This document shows, one piece after another, positions 53,270 to 62,390 of a DNA stretch of 64,000 nucleotides. The DNA lies in assembly GCA_963575745.1 (NCBI GenBank), contig CAUYUJ010005625.1:185646-249645 (forward strand), given 5' to 3'. Each line of letters opens with the position of its first letter. Within the stretch, counting starts at the first letter, position 1. The DNA is from Prorocentrum cordatum. Lineage: Eukaryota; Sar; Dinophyceae; Prorocentrales; Prorocentraceae. The notes beneath the pieces were generated by a model. It was given only the letters and a program-made list of their open reading frames with translations, ran no database searches and was not told the origin of the DNA. Both the position numbers and the translations under genes were made by a program.

Positions 53270-53352
53270 GCCCCCTGGCGAGGGGGCGGCGCAGGAGCTG
53301 CTGCAGATGCTTCCGCTGCTGCCCCTGCTGCCCTGGGTCAACGCGAAGGGAC
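53270..53352 (+). CDS. Possible gene 4 exon H
   Basis: After GCGATCAG the sequence reads GEGAAQELLQMLPLLPLLP then WVNAKG, a hydrophobic helix, before the signal fades. Support rests on composition only; the frame differs from that of exon G. Confidence 0.3.
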
Positions 53353-53718
53353 CGTCGAGTGGGCGGGCTTGCTGCCCTTGCTGGCGACGAGCTCCGCCGA
53401 GCGCCGGCGGCCACCAAAGGAGGAACATGCACCGATACCGCGATGCCATGCCCTCGTTCTCCCCTTCTTGTGCCTCCTGGGAGGCTCCGCCACCGCTGGA
53501 TTTGCCCCGAGATTCTGGTCACAATGCTCCCTGGGAGAAGTCCGGGGAGTTGCCCCGCGCTGCTCCCTTGCTGCCCCTCAGCGGCTGCTCTTCCTTTGCC
53601 CCTTTCCCCTTCTGCTGCTGCCTTTTTTTTGTTGTTCGTTCTCCTTCCTCCTTCGCCCTCACCCCAGCGCTGCCTTTTGCCTCCCGCGCGGTCCTCCCTC
53701 CTTCCTTTTTGCCCCCAG

Positions 53719-53930
53719 GTATCGATACGTGTTGGTCCTCCCAGGCCACTCCGGCGGCCCAGCCGGCGGCCGCGAGACCGGCGGCCAAGGCGGCGGCCGA
53801 GCCACGGGCGGCGGCCGGCTCGGACCTGGAGGCCGCCGCGGCGCCGGCAGAGAAGCCGGGCAGGAGCTGGTGCGGCTGCCTGCGGCGGCGCCGACCGAAG
53901 AGCAAGAAGCGGCATGCCCCGAGATCCTGG
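53719..53930 (+). CDS. Possible gene 4 exon I: Ala-rich, Cys/Arg end
   Basis: Follows a very good acceptor (CTTCCTTTTTGCCCCCAG|G). It encodes an Ala/Pro-rich segment (PAAARPAAKAAAEPRAAAG) and ends EKPGRSWCGCLRRRRPKSKK. No Trp unit. The phase (1) cannot be tied to a donor; the open frame continues to 54110 without coding character. Confidence 0.42.
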
Positions 53931-54094
53931 CGTTGCATTTTTGTTTGCAACCGGCGTGTTCGCTCAATTTCGCGCCACAGGACCCTCACAGATCGATCCG
54001 GCTCGAAAAATGACGCAGACAGATGGCCTCTAGGGCTCGGGGCGCGATTTCTCACGATGATGCCGCTTTTTCTGCAACAATGGATCTCAGTGTA

Positions 54095-54240
54095 CACATC
54101 GATTTTCTGAGTTCCGCGCGGATTCCTTGGAACGGCGCGGGCGCCTCTGGCGCCGCCACTGGCGCGCTCCTCGCGCCAGGCACAGGGGTGGGCGCAGATT
54201 CGAGAAGTCCGTGCGGACTTTTGGAAGTTCATGTTCGTGC
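54095..54240. mobile_element. MITE-A copy 3
   Basis: TTCCGCGCGGATTCCTTGGA on the left, GGCGCGGGCGCCTCTGGCGCC core, and AGTCCGTGCGGACTTTTGGAAG on the right. Confidence 0.8.
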
Positions 54241-54574
54241 TATTTTTGGATCCCCTCGCCGAGGGGCAGGGCGGAAAAGGGTAGGGCTGGATATGTCGCC
54301 CACAGCAACGATATCTAGCCAGCCGGGACGGGGGATAAGGACAGCCCCAGCTCTGGAGGGCTACCCAGATACTAGTCGTGCTTGGGCTCTCCACCCTGGA
54401 TTGGCCTTCGCGCGGCGGATCTCCATGGGGCCTTGGGGTCTCGCCGAAGGGGCTCGCGTTCCTGATGGACCCTCTATTGTCCATGTCTCGACTGTACACG
54501 TGCAACCCCTGGCGGATTGTTGCGGCCTCAGGGAAAGGTGTGGTGTATAGACAACCACGAACCAAAGATCAAAA

Positions 54575-54665
54575 GCAGCATGCATTTACACTTTCGGACC
54601 GCGCGGACCTCTTGGATCGACGCTGGATCCCCTTCCCCGTCACGGAGCGCGCCACGGGCGGCACT
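54575..54665 (+). mobile_element. MITE-A copy 4, left half only
   Basis: GGACCGCGCGGACCTCTTGG and CGACGCTGGATCCCCTTCCC correspond to the left arm; the right arm is missing. Confidence 0.65.
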
Positions 54666-55290
54666 GGAGGCGCAGAAAGAGCTGGGGATACTCTTTGGCC
54701 AGGGGTCTTCTTCTGGCAACGCCCGGTCGAGAGGGAGCACGGCGAAGAGTGGCCTTTGGATGGAAGAGGAAGGATGTTTTCTGGAGGGATCAGAACTCAT
54801 AGACTCGAAGAATCGCCGAGGCCCCAGAAATGATGGGGCATGTGGAAAGCCGAGGGCAAGACAAGGGAACATATCGGGGACCCTGGCGTTTGCTTGTAGT
54901 TATTTGTACGTCCCTGGGCCCCCCTCATGTTTGTGGTGATGGAGCGTCCATGTGCGGAGCTTGATTTGGAAGAAGGGCAGGCCGCTGGCTGCATACCTTC
55001 ACATGCGGGCCCCTGCCCGCATTTATCCCAATTGACATGGCATATGTTAGCCAGCCTGGACCCCAATCAGTGAGCTGCATGCTGGTCGTTGAACGTCTGG
55101 ATTTCTGGACTCCCAGATCCCAATGTACTTCAAGCGCCTTCCTACTCTCAGAATCGAGATGCTTCTGCTGTGCTCTGTTATTATCTGGGAGGGCCTGTAC
55201 CCAACCTACGTTATCCGCCTTCCTATTTCATGCGTTGACCTACTTCTTCCGACCGGCGTGTATTGTATGTTAGAGGTGGAAGCTACGTGT
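54666..55290. other. No gene recognised
   Basis: Short frames only. 55040-55070 (ATGTTAGCCAGCCTGGACCC) resembles 43818-43838, the left edge of the repeat block before the macrosatellite. Confidence 0.45.
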
Positions 55291-55610
55291 TGCTACGACT
55301 TGTTCCCAACTCATGAGTTGTCCATACCACTGCTCGCGCGATCATCCCACCCTCCCCTACACAACTTGCATTGCAAAACCCACGCGGCCGCGATTGCGAT
55401 GACTGCTTGGCCCTGGCTGGCGTATCACTGTGGCCACGCTGGAGGACGCAAGCTCGCGAGCAGAGCGGCAAGCTGGTCGGGCACAACCGATGAGGTCGCG
55501 ATGGCGCTCACCGATGACCCAGCGCGTCTCCAAGGCCGCGCTGGCGCGCGGGCACTTCACTGCGGGTCGGTGACTCGGGCGGGCGCGGTATCGTGATGAG
55601 TGTCGATCAG
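55291..55610 (+). repeat. Fragment related to macrosatellite unit 6
   Basis: CTGCTCGCGCGATCATCCCACC, then GCGATTGCGATGACTGCTTGGC and a following GCTGG(t/c)CGGGAC-like stretch, parallel to 51645-51900. The conserved second half is absent. Confidence 0.7.
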
Positions 55611-55884
55611 CGTCGATCAACTGCAGATTAGTGCCCGCAGGAACAAGAGGGCATGGTAGGCTGCAGTGATCGGGACAAGGAATATTTCCACTGTACTAGG
55701 TGTCCTTTTTGTCCACAGCGTAACTGCAAATGGCGACCCGAACACCGCGTTCTTGTTACCTAACAGCGAAGACTGATAGGTTTCTAATAGTCTCAAAAGA
55801 AAGCATCTTGACTCCTCAGGGGGGTCTGGGCAGATGCCGGACGGGTGCCGGGGAGAATCCGCGGAAGTCGTTTTAAGCAAACAG

Positions 55885-56284
55885 TTACACACTTCGTGGT
55901 CTTCGAGGTCCCAGAACTCCATTCCTGGGCATGTTTTTGAATGCCCGGAGCCAACTGTAGGCCACTTCGTGGTCTTCCCATTTCCAGAACTCAATTCCTG
56001 GGCATGATTTTGAATGCTCGGAGCCAATTGTAGGCCACTTCGTGGTCTTCGAGTTCCCAGAATTCCATTCCTAGGCACGATTTTGAATGCCCGGAGCCAA
56101 CTGTAGGCCACTTCATTGTTTTCGAGTTCCAAGAATTCCATGCCCAGAGCCAACAGTAGGCCACTTCGTGGTCTTCGAGTTCCCAGAATTCCATTCCTGG
56201 GCATGATTTTGAATGCCCGGAGCCAACTGTAGGCCACTTCGTGTTCTTCGAGTTCCCAGAACTCCATTCCCAGGCTACAGTTTG
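55885..56284 (+). repeat. 73-bp satellite, six copies
   Basis: Unit GTAGGCCACTTCGTGGTCTTC, GAGTTCCCAGAATTCCATTC, CTGGGCATGATTTTGAATGC, CCGGAGCCAACT. The fourth copy is shortened to about 53 bp. The long - strand frame is a repeat artefact. Confidence 0.92.
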
Positions 56285-57170
56285 AATGCTGAGGCAGGCT
56301 GATGCTGAGGCCGAGGCTGAAGGCAGACAGGCTGATGCTGAGGCTGACGCAGGCTGAGGCTGAGGCTGAGGCAGGCGGATGCTGAGGCAGGCTGAGGCTG
56401 AGGCTGAGGCTGATGCAGGCTGAGGCTGAGGCAGGCTGAGGCTGAGGCCGGACTGAAGGCAGATTGAGGCTGAGGCAGGCTGAGGCTGAGGCTGAGGCAG
56501 GCTGATGCTGAGGCAGGATGAGGCTGAGGCTGAGGCTGATGCAGGCTGAGGCTGAGGCAGGCTGAGGCTGAGGCCGAGGCTGAAGGCAGACTGAGGCTGA
56601 GGCTGAGGCTGAGGCTGAGGCTGAGGCTGAGGCAGGCTGAGGCTGAGGCTGAGGCAGGCTGAGGCTGAGGCTGAGGCTGCAGGCTGAGGCTGCAGGCTGA
56701 GCTGAGGCTGAGGCTGAGGCTGAGGCTGAGGCTGAGGCTGAGGCTGAGGCTGAGGCTGAGGCAGGCTGAGGCTGAGGCCGAGGCTGAAGGCAGACTGAGG
56801 CTGAGGCTGAAGCAGGCTGAGGCTGAGGCTGAGGCAGGCTGAGGCTGAGGCTGAGGCAGGCTGATGCTGCAGGCTGAGGCTGAGGCTGAGGCTGATGCAG
56901 GCTGAGGCTGAGGCAGGCTGAGGCTGAGGCCGAGGAGGCCGCTGAGGCTGAAGCAGGCTGAGGCTGAGGCTGAGGCAGGCTGAGGCTGAGGCTGAGGCAG
57001 GCTGATGCTGAGGCAGGCTGAGGCTGAGGCTGAGGCTGATGCAGGCTGAGGCTGAGGCTGAGGCTGAGGCCGAGGCTGAAGGCAGACTGAGGCTGAGGCT
57101 GAAGGCTGAGGCTGAGGCTGAGGCTGAGGCTGAGGCTGAGGCTGAGGCAGGCTGAGGCTGAGGCTGTGAC
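56285..57170 (+). repeat. (GAGGCT)n hexamer satellite
   Basis: About 890 bp of GAGGCT with regularly placed variants CAGGCTGATGCT and GAGGCCGAGGCTGAAGGCAG that define a longer period. It starts within the last 73-bp unit, so the two satellites are joined without a spacer. Confidence 0.95.
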
Positions 57171-57825
57171 TGCGACTGCCGTTGCCACTGCGACTGTCAT
57201 CGCGAATGCGACTACGACTGCGAGAACAGCAGAATTCTACAACTGGATTCTCATCTGAATCTTAAGGGGAATGCTTCCAGATATGCTCCTACACATCGCT
57301 GTCAGGTTGCTTTGCCGGGATATTTTTTTCAACACGGGTGTCGTGGAGACTTGGCCGTGGAATGATATACGATACGGTGTCCTGTGGCGTTTCTGCGAAG
57401 CGCCACGGGGCAGGGCCCAGGCAACTCACAGCAGGGTCATGCAGCGATGGCGCGCTGGCGACGCCGGCGAATCGGCGACGCGGAAGCACCGAGGGACACG
57501 GGGACGCCCCTGGGCCCGACGGACCTCCACCTTACAGGATCGGGGCCGCGATCGGCTCAGGGTGCAAGCATCGATGCGCTGTGCGTGTGAGCAGACTTGA
57601 CGCGGGCCGGCGCCGCGCGAGCCTGCCGCAGAGTGCGCACGCGCGGTTCCCACAGGAGCTGCCGCAGAGGGGCAGGGGGCAGCAGCGGGAGCGAGGCGGG
57701 GCGGGGGCCCCCGAGCGCGCCAGGCGCCGGCCCCGGGGCGCGGCCGCCGCGGTGGCGCCGGGGCCGAGCTGAGGGCCCCGCGGAGGGGCGGCGGCGGAGC
57801 CCGTGGCGCGTGCCCCCCTCCCTTC
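57171..57825. other. No gene recognised
   Basis: GC-rich DNA with open frames on both strands (for example 57338-57772 on + and 57426-57869 on -) that are low in complexity. Not supported as genes. Confidence 0.4.
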
Positions 57826-57831
57826 GGGGGA

Positions 57832-57982
57832 GCGTAAGACCTGGGTTTGCCAGGACTCGGCTTCGCCATCGTTTTTTGACGAAGCCGATTCGGATTTTGA
57901 CGAGTAGGAGTTTCGTGGGATGTCTGCAGCGGGAGGCCTCGTCAAAATGCAGGCTCGGCCTCCCTGTACCCGGGTCTTACGC
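57832..57982. mobile_element. MITE-B copy 1
   Basis: Terminal inverted repeats GCGTAAGACCTGGGTTTGCC and GTACCCGGGTCTTACGC. The interior has TTTTTTGACGA and GGGATGTCTGCAGCGGGAGG. No protein coded; length 151 bp. Confidence 0.88.
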
Positions 57983-58021
57983 CCCCCTGATCCCTCCGCG
58001 GCCGGGCTCGGGGCGGTCCTC

Positions 58022-58268
58022 CCCAGATCATTGGATGCCGGTGTTTCTTCGGTTGCGATCGGTCGTTGCCGCTGGGCCCTCCAAGTCGGTCGCGATCGAT
58101 CGCGACGGATCCCCACATCGGTCGCGGCCGGTCGCCATCGATCGCGACCGATCGGTCGCGACCGATGTTGAAACAGATCGGTCGCGACCAATACCGCAAT
58201 TTTTAAGCAACATCGGTAGCGACTGTTCTCGTCGGTCGCGGCCGGAAAATCTCCAGTAGCCAATGATC
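58022..58268. mobile_element. MITE-D copy 2
   Basis: Left end AGATCATTGGATGCC, right end AGTAGCCAATGATCT (inverted), interior filled with GGTCGCGACCGAT palindromes and the AACATCGGTAGCGACTGTTC tail. Confidence 0.85.
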
Positions 58269-58393
58269 TGGGTCTGGGGCCGCGTCCTAGCGGGGAGACG
58301 CACGTCGGCGACTACAAAGGGTACGTATGGTTATGCGCTGGTCGAGCTGTGGCGAAGCATCTTGGCTTGCCTGGAGCCCCGAGAATCGGGGGA

Positions 58394-58583
58394 GCGTAAG
58401 ACCCGGGTTTGCCAGGACTCGGCTTCGCCATCGTTTTCTTGACGACCGCGCCTCGGGTTTTGACGAGGAGGAGTTTCGTGGGATGTCTGCAGCGGGAGGC
58501 CTCGTCAAAATGCAGGCTCGGCCTCGTCATTTTTTTGACGACCTCGTCGGGGATTTCCGAGTCCCCCGTACCCGGGTCTTACG
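58394..58583. mobile_element. MITE-B copy 2
   Basis: GCGTAAGACCCGGGTTTGCC at the left and GTACCCGGGTCTTACG at the right, nearly identical to copy 1 but with a longer right half (CGTCATTTTTTTGACGACC). Confidence 0.9.
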
Positions 58584-58876
58584 TCTCCCCGAGAGAAGGA
58601 AAAGGGGTTCTGACAACCTGTTCTGTGGTTTGCACGAGGTGTTCTCAGATCCTTTCTGGCCGAGACCGCCTTCCCTGGTGGGCCGATCGGACTGCCAGGA
58701 CGGTCGGTCCCTGCCCAAGCTGGGGTGTGGTTTACGATCGGCACCGTTGGGGCCTGGAGAGCACGGGGCGCGGCGGAAGGCTCTGTCAAGGTCCTCGCCC
58801 GCCCCCCAGTGTGCCCCCCCGAGGGTTCCGGTTGCAAGCCACACCCGTTGCAAGCCACACCTTTCGGAGCGGCCGA

Positions 58877-59060
58877 TTAAGACTCGAGTTCGCTGGGCTC
58901 GTGCTTGCCGATATTTTTTGACGAGCCCGTCCTGGTCTCTGAGGGTCTATTTGTTGGGAGGTTTTTGCAGCGAGAGATTGCGTCTAATTTCAAACTGGTT
59001 CTCGTAATTTGCCTGAAGGCCCCGCTAAGCCAGCTCGAGCCCCTCGGACCCGAGTCTTCC
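58877..59060. mobile_element. MITE-B copy 3, diverged
   Basis: TTAAGACTCGAGTTCGCTGG and GGACCCGAGTCTTCC ends; TTTTTTGACGAGCCCGTCC and GTTTTTGCAGCGAGAG interior match the family. Confidence 0.8.
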
Positions 59061-59625
59061 AGGATCCGGGAGGGCCAATCGGGCAGTGCCAAGGTCGCCA
59101 TGCATCCAGTCATCCCAGGTGAGGTCTGAGTAGTTGGGGAGAGGAGCAAGAGTTAGAATGTCCCTACCTACTTTGGCCTGAACCACCAGAAAGAATTTCG
59201 AGCACCATGAAAACACCGACACTTTAAGTTCTCACGTGTCGGGCCCTGGGGGGCGGTACTCGTTCGACATTGTTTCGATACTTTTCGGGGTGCTCGAACT
59301 TATTTCTGAGATGTGGCCCTTAATTGCGAGGGGAGCACCTCAGAGCCAGCATTTCCAGGATTCCAGGGGTGTCCTGGTGCTCCGTGCGGGCTGCAGAAAC
59401 GAGGGCCGCTAGATACTCCAGAACTCCTGGGTCGCATCCTGAGTCAATCGCATCATGATATCCATCGGGACGATCGAGGTCGGTACGAAACGGGCACGGC
59501 GGCCGACATCCTGTCCTGTTCCTGTTGAACAGTGCTCGTTGCCGGTCTTGCCGCGGGCGTGCTCCGCTTGAGGCAGAACGCCGCGCGCACCACCGTGGCC
59601 GCTGTCGGCTGTGGACAATCTTTCG
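59061..59625. other. No gene recognised
   Basis: Ordinary-composition DNA between MITE copies; short frames only. Confidence 0.4.
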
Positions 59626-59630
59626 GGCAT

Positions 59631-59803
59631 CGTCGGGGGCAGGCCCTCTCAGAAGGCGGCGGGGCTTCCTCCTCAGAAGTCTTGGCGCCTTCTGAGAGGG
59701 ATGCTATCCGTGTCTTCGGAGACGGCTCAGAGGCCTCTTCAGAAGGCGCGAGGGCTTCTGAGAGGCCCCGCCGCCGTCCGAGAGAAGGCCTGCCCCCGTC
59801 TGA
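59631..59803. mobile_element. MITE-C copy 1, foldback
   Basis: GTCGGGGGCAGGCC on the left pairs with GGCCTGCCCCCGTCTGAC on the right; multiple CTCAGAAGGC/GCCTTCTGAG inverted words inside. Confidence 0.75.
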
Positions 59804-59867
59804 CTTCGTCATGGGCTCGCCGACAAAATCCCTTCGTGCAAGGTCACCATGTATCCTTGCCTCCCGT

Positions 59868-60064
59868 CGGCGGCGCGCCCGGGGGGGGGAGTGCGAAGGG
59901 GCGGGCCTTCTCAGAGGGCTCTGAAGTTCTGCGGCCTTCGGGGAAGTTTTCTGAGCTTTCCCCGAAGACACAGGAATCCTCTCAGAGGGTTGGAAGCCTT
60001 GTCAGAATCTCCGCCGCCTTCTGAGAAGGCATCCTCCTTCTCACTTTCCCCCGTCGCTCGCCGC
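59868..60064. mobile_element. MITE-C copy 2, foldback
   Basis: GGCGGCGCGCCCGGGGGG at the left and CCCCCGTCGCTCGCCGCC at the right; GGCCTTCTCAGAGGGC and GCCTTCTGAGAAGGC inside. Confidence 0.8.
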
Positions 60065-60205
60065 CAATCCCAGGTGGTGTCCGAGGAGATGGGGTCCGAG
60101 GGTGGCGTCGCTTTGCCGAGGCGTCGGCGATGCGGCTCGATGTCGTGCCCGATTTCCTCCACGCCGATGCGCCGACGCATCGCCGGCGTCGCCAATGTCG
60201 GGGAG

Positions 60206-60394
60206 CCGTAAGACTCGAGCACGCCAGAATTTGGGTTTGACAACGCTTTTTGACGAGCGCTTCCTGGAATTTTACGGGCTGGTTTGCATGGGACGTTTGC
60301 AGCGGGAGTTCGCGTCAAAGATCAAATTGGGTTTCGTCAATCTCATGATGGCCCCGTCAGGCCAGCACGAGTGCCTTGTACCCGAGTCGTCCGT
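60206..60394. mobile_element. MITE-B copy 4
   Basis: CCGTAAGACTCGAGCACGCC and GTACCCGAGTCGTCCG ends; TTTTTGACGAGCGCTTCC and GTTTGCAGCGGGAGTTCGCG inside. Confidence 0.82.
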
Positions 60395-60517
60395 CTCGCC
60401 GATCCATGCCGCATGCCGATGGCGCCGACGCATCGCCGATGTCGCCCATGCATCACCGATGCATCGGCCGACCCCATCTGCGGGGACCCTATTTGGGAGG
60501 CCTCCGTCCTAGAATTT

Positions 60518-60712
60518 GGCGGCGAGCGAGGGGGGGAACTGAGAAGGAGAAGGCTTTCTCAGAAGTTTCGGAGGTCCCCAAGCCTTCCGAGAGGTTTTTC
60601 AAGCCTCCCCCGAAAACACCGAAAACCCCCAGAAGGCGCCACATGGCCTCTGAGAAGTCCTGCCCCCCCCGAGAAGACCTTCCCCTTCTCACTGCCCCCC
60701 TCGCTCGCCGCC
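60518..60712. mobile_element. MITE-C copy 3, foldback
   Basis: Best preserved: GGCGGCGAGCGAGGGGGG against CCCCCCTCGCTCGCCGCC, then TGAGAAGGAGAAGG against CCTTCCCCTTCTCA. Flanked by a duplicated ACCCCATCTGCGGGGA...GGGAGGCCTCC block (60470-60510 and 60765-60805). Confidence 0.88.
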
Positions 60713-60827
60713 GACCGACGCATCGCTGACGTCGCAAAATGCATCTCCGACGCATCGGTGGAACCCCATCTGCGGGGAGCCTCTTTGGGAGGCCTCCATC
60801 CTAGAGTTTCCGACATCGCCAATCTCC

Positions 60828-61045
60828 CAGATCATTGGATACAGATTTTGTTCGGTCGCGGTAGGTCGCCACCGATCGGCACTAAAATGGATCGCGATCG
60901 ATCCCAGAATCGGTCGCGTCGCGACCGATCGTTCGCGACAGATTTGAAACAAGTCGGTCGCGACCCGATACTGAAATGTGAAGCAACATCGGTAGCTACC
61001 GTTCTCGCCGCTCGCGGCCGGAAAGCTCCAGCATCAAAGGAGCAG
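60828..61045. mobile_element. MITE-D copy 3
   Basis: CAGATCATTGGATAC left end, GGTCGCG words, AACATCGGTAGCTACCGTTC tail; the right end is degraded. Confidence 0.82.
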
Positions 61046-61296
61046 GGCTGGCAGTGCCGAGGTCGCCAGGGAGGAAGCTCGCGGGGACGAGAGGGGCGGG
61101 GGCTGGAAGGGGGGGGGGGGGTCCTGGAGGTTCTCGTTGGCTTCCCGGAGGGCTTCTCGCCCCCCTGGGCTGCGCTTTCCAGCAGCAGCTGCTGCTCCTT
61201 CGCCGAGTTCGGCTGGCCCCGTACTGGCGGCGGACCCCCCCGAGTTTGTGCCCCGAAGGCCCAGATGTCAGACGATGTGATGGTTTAGGGGAACGA

Positions 61297-61465
61297 AGAC
61301 TGACATAAACAAAAACTCGGAGGTCCGCGCGGATTTCTCGGATCGGCGCTGGACCCCCCCTGGCGGCGCCTCCGGCGCCGCCCCTGGCGCGCTCCGCGCG
61401 CGAGGGAGGGGGGCCCAGCACGGATCCAAGATTTTCGCGCGGAGCGCCAAAAGTTTACGTTTAAG
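61297..61465. mobile_element. MITE-A copy 5
   Basis: GGAGGTCCGCGCGGATTTCT left arm, GGCGGCGCCTCCGGCGCCGC centre, GGGGCCCAGCACGGATCCAA and TTTCGCGCGGAGCGCC right arm. Confidence 0.85.
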
Positions 61466-61718
61466 ACGTTTTTGTGTCTTCTATTCAATCCGAGTCTTGT
61501 TTGTTCGATTCCGAAAATGTGATTGTTTCCATTCGGGCTGCGAAGAAGCCCAGATCTCCGAGTATATGATTGTCTCGACCACGGCGTTGTTCCTCGATTC
61601 TGGCGTCTGGGGCCTGTCATCGCACGTGTTTCCAGGGAGCCTCCCATTGACAAAGCTCACATCGTCGGATGCTTGGGCGAAGGAAAGCGGTCCAGAGGGG
61701 GATGAATCCAGTACAGTG

Positions 61719-61810
61719 GAGACCCATGCCAAGAAACACCCTGACTCCATCCAGGGTGCCCTGGGTTTCTTGGTTTCGATGGTTCTGCTGTGGATCTCAG
61801 GGATGGGTTT
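61719..61810 (+). repeat. Dispersed repeat R1, copy 2
   Basis: Second copy of 1242-1335, GTGGAGACCCATGCCAAGAA onward. Confidence 0.75.
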
Positions 61811-61904
61811 CTTGTTGGAGGTTTCCAGTGGTCGGGTTCCCACTGTATAGTTTTCAATGTGCAGGCTCCCAAGAGGCCCTCCAAGGGCCCACGGAGTAAC
61901 TGGA

Positions 61905-62390
61905 AACGGCTCAAGATGGACAGCCTTAAGTCGGGCATGTCCCTCTGCAGGAGGCATATTCAAAAATGATTAAAAAGATAGTCCAGGTACGATTTTCCGG
62001 CTAGTTCTGATTAGTTGTGATTATGCTTTTGTTTTTTGGCAAGAAAAACCGTCCCAAATCAGGACATGCCCGACCTAAGGATAGCCCGCTTCCCTCAGGA
62101 CCCGTTCCTTCCATGCCAGGAGGGTCTCCGCGAGGGGTGCCGCCAGGTTCTCGAGGACGAGTGCCCTGCAGGGCCCACACCCCAAACAACAGAAACCCAG
62201 ACTCAGTATTAAGTCGAGCATGTCCCTCTACAGGAGGAATATTCCAGAATGGCAAAACAAATCATATGGGGACGATGTTTTTGAACATGTGTGATTACGT
62301 TTGAACATGTATTGGATAACTTAGTTGTTGGTTTCCTTCCAGCCTCCGCCTGTAGGAGGACATGCCCGACCGAAACCCAGTAGCTAAGAC
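61905..62390. repeat. GTCGGGCATGTCC/CTGCAGGAGG boxes in alternating orientation
   Basis: AAGTCGGGCATGTCCCTCTG with CAGGAGGCATATTC at 61931, its relative AGGACATGCCCGACCTAAGG at 62060 (opposite direction), AAGTCGAGCATGTCCCTCTA with CAGGAGGAATATTC at 62211, and TAGGAGGACATGCCCGACCG at 62352 (opposite). No coding. Confidence 0.75.

Noticed and set aside
55617-57200. A 527-residue minus-strand frame
   Set aside because: It reads the hexamer and 73-bp satellites; the peptide is SASA/LSLS repeats.
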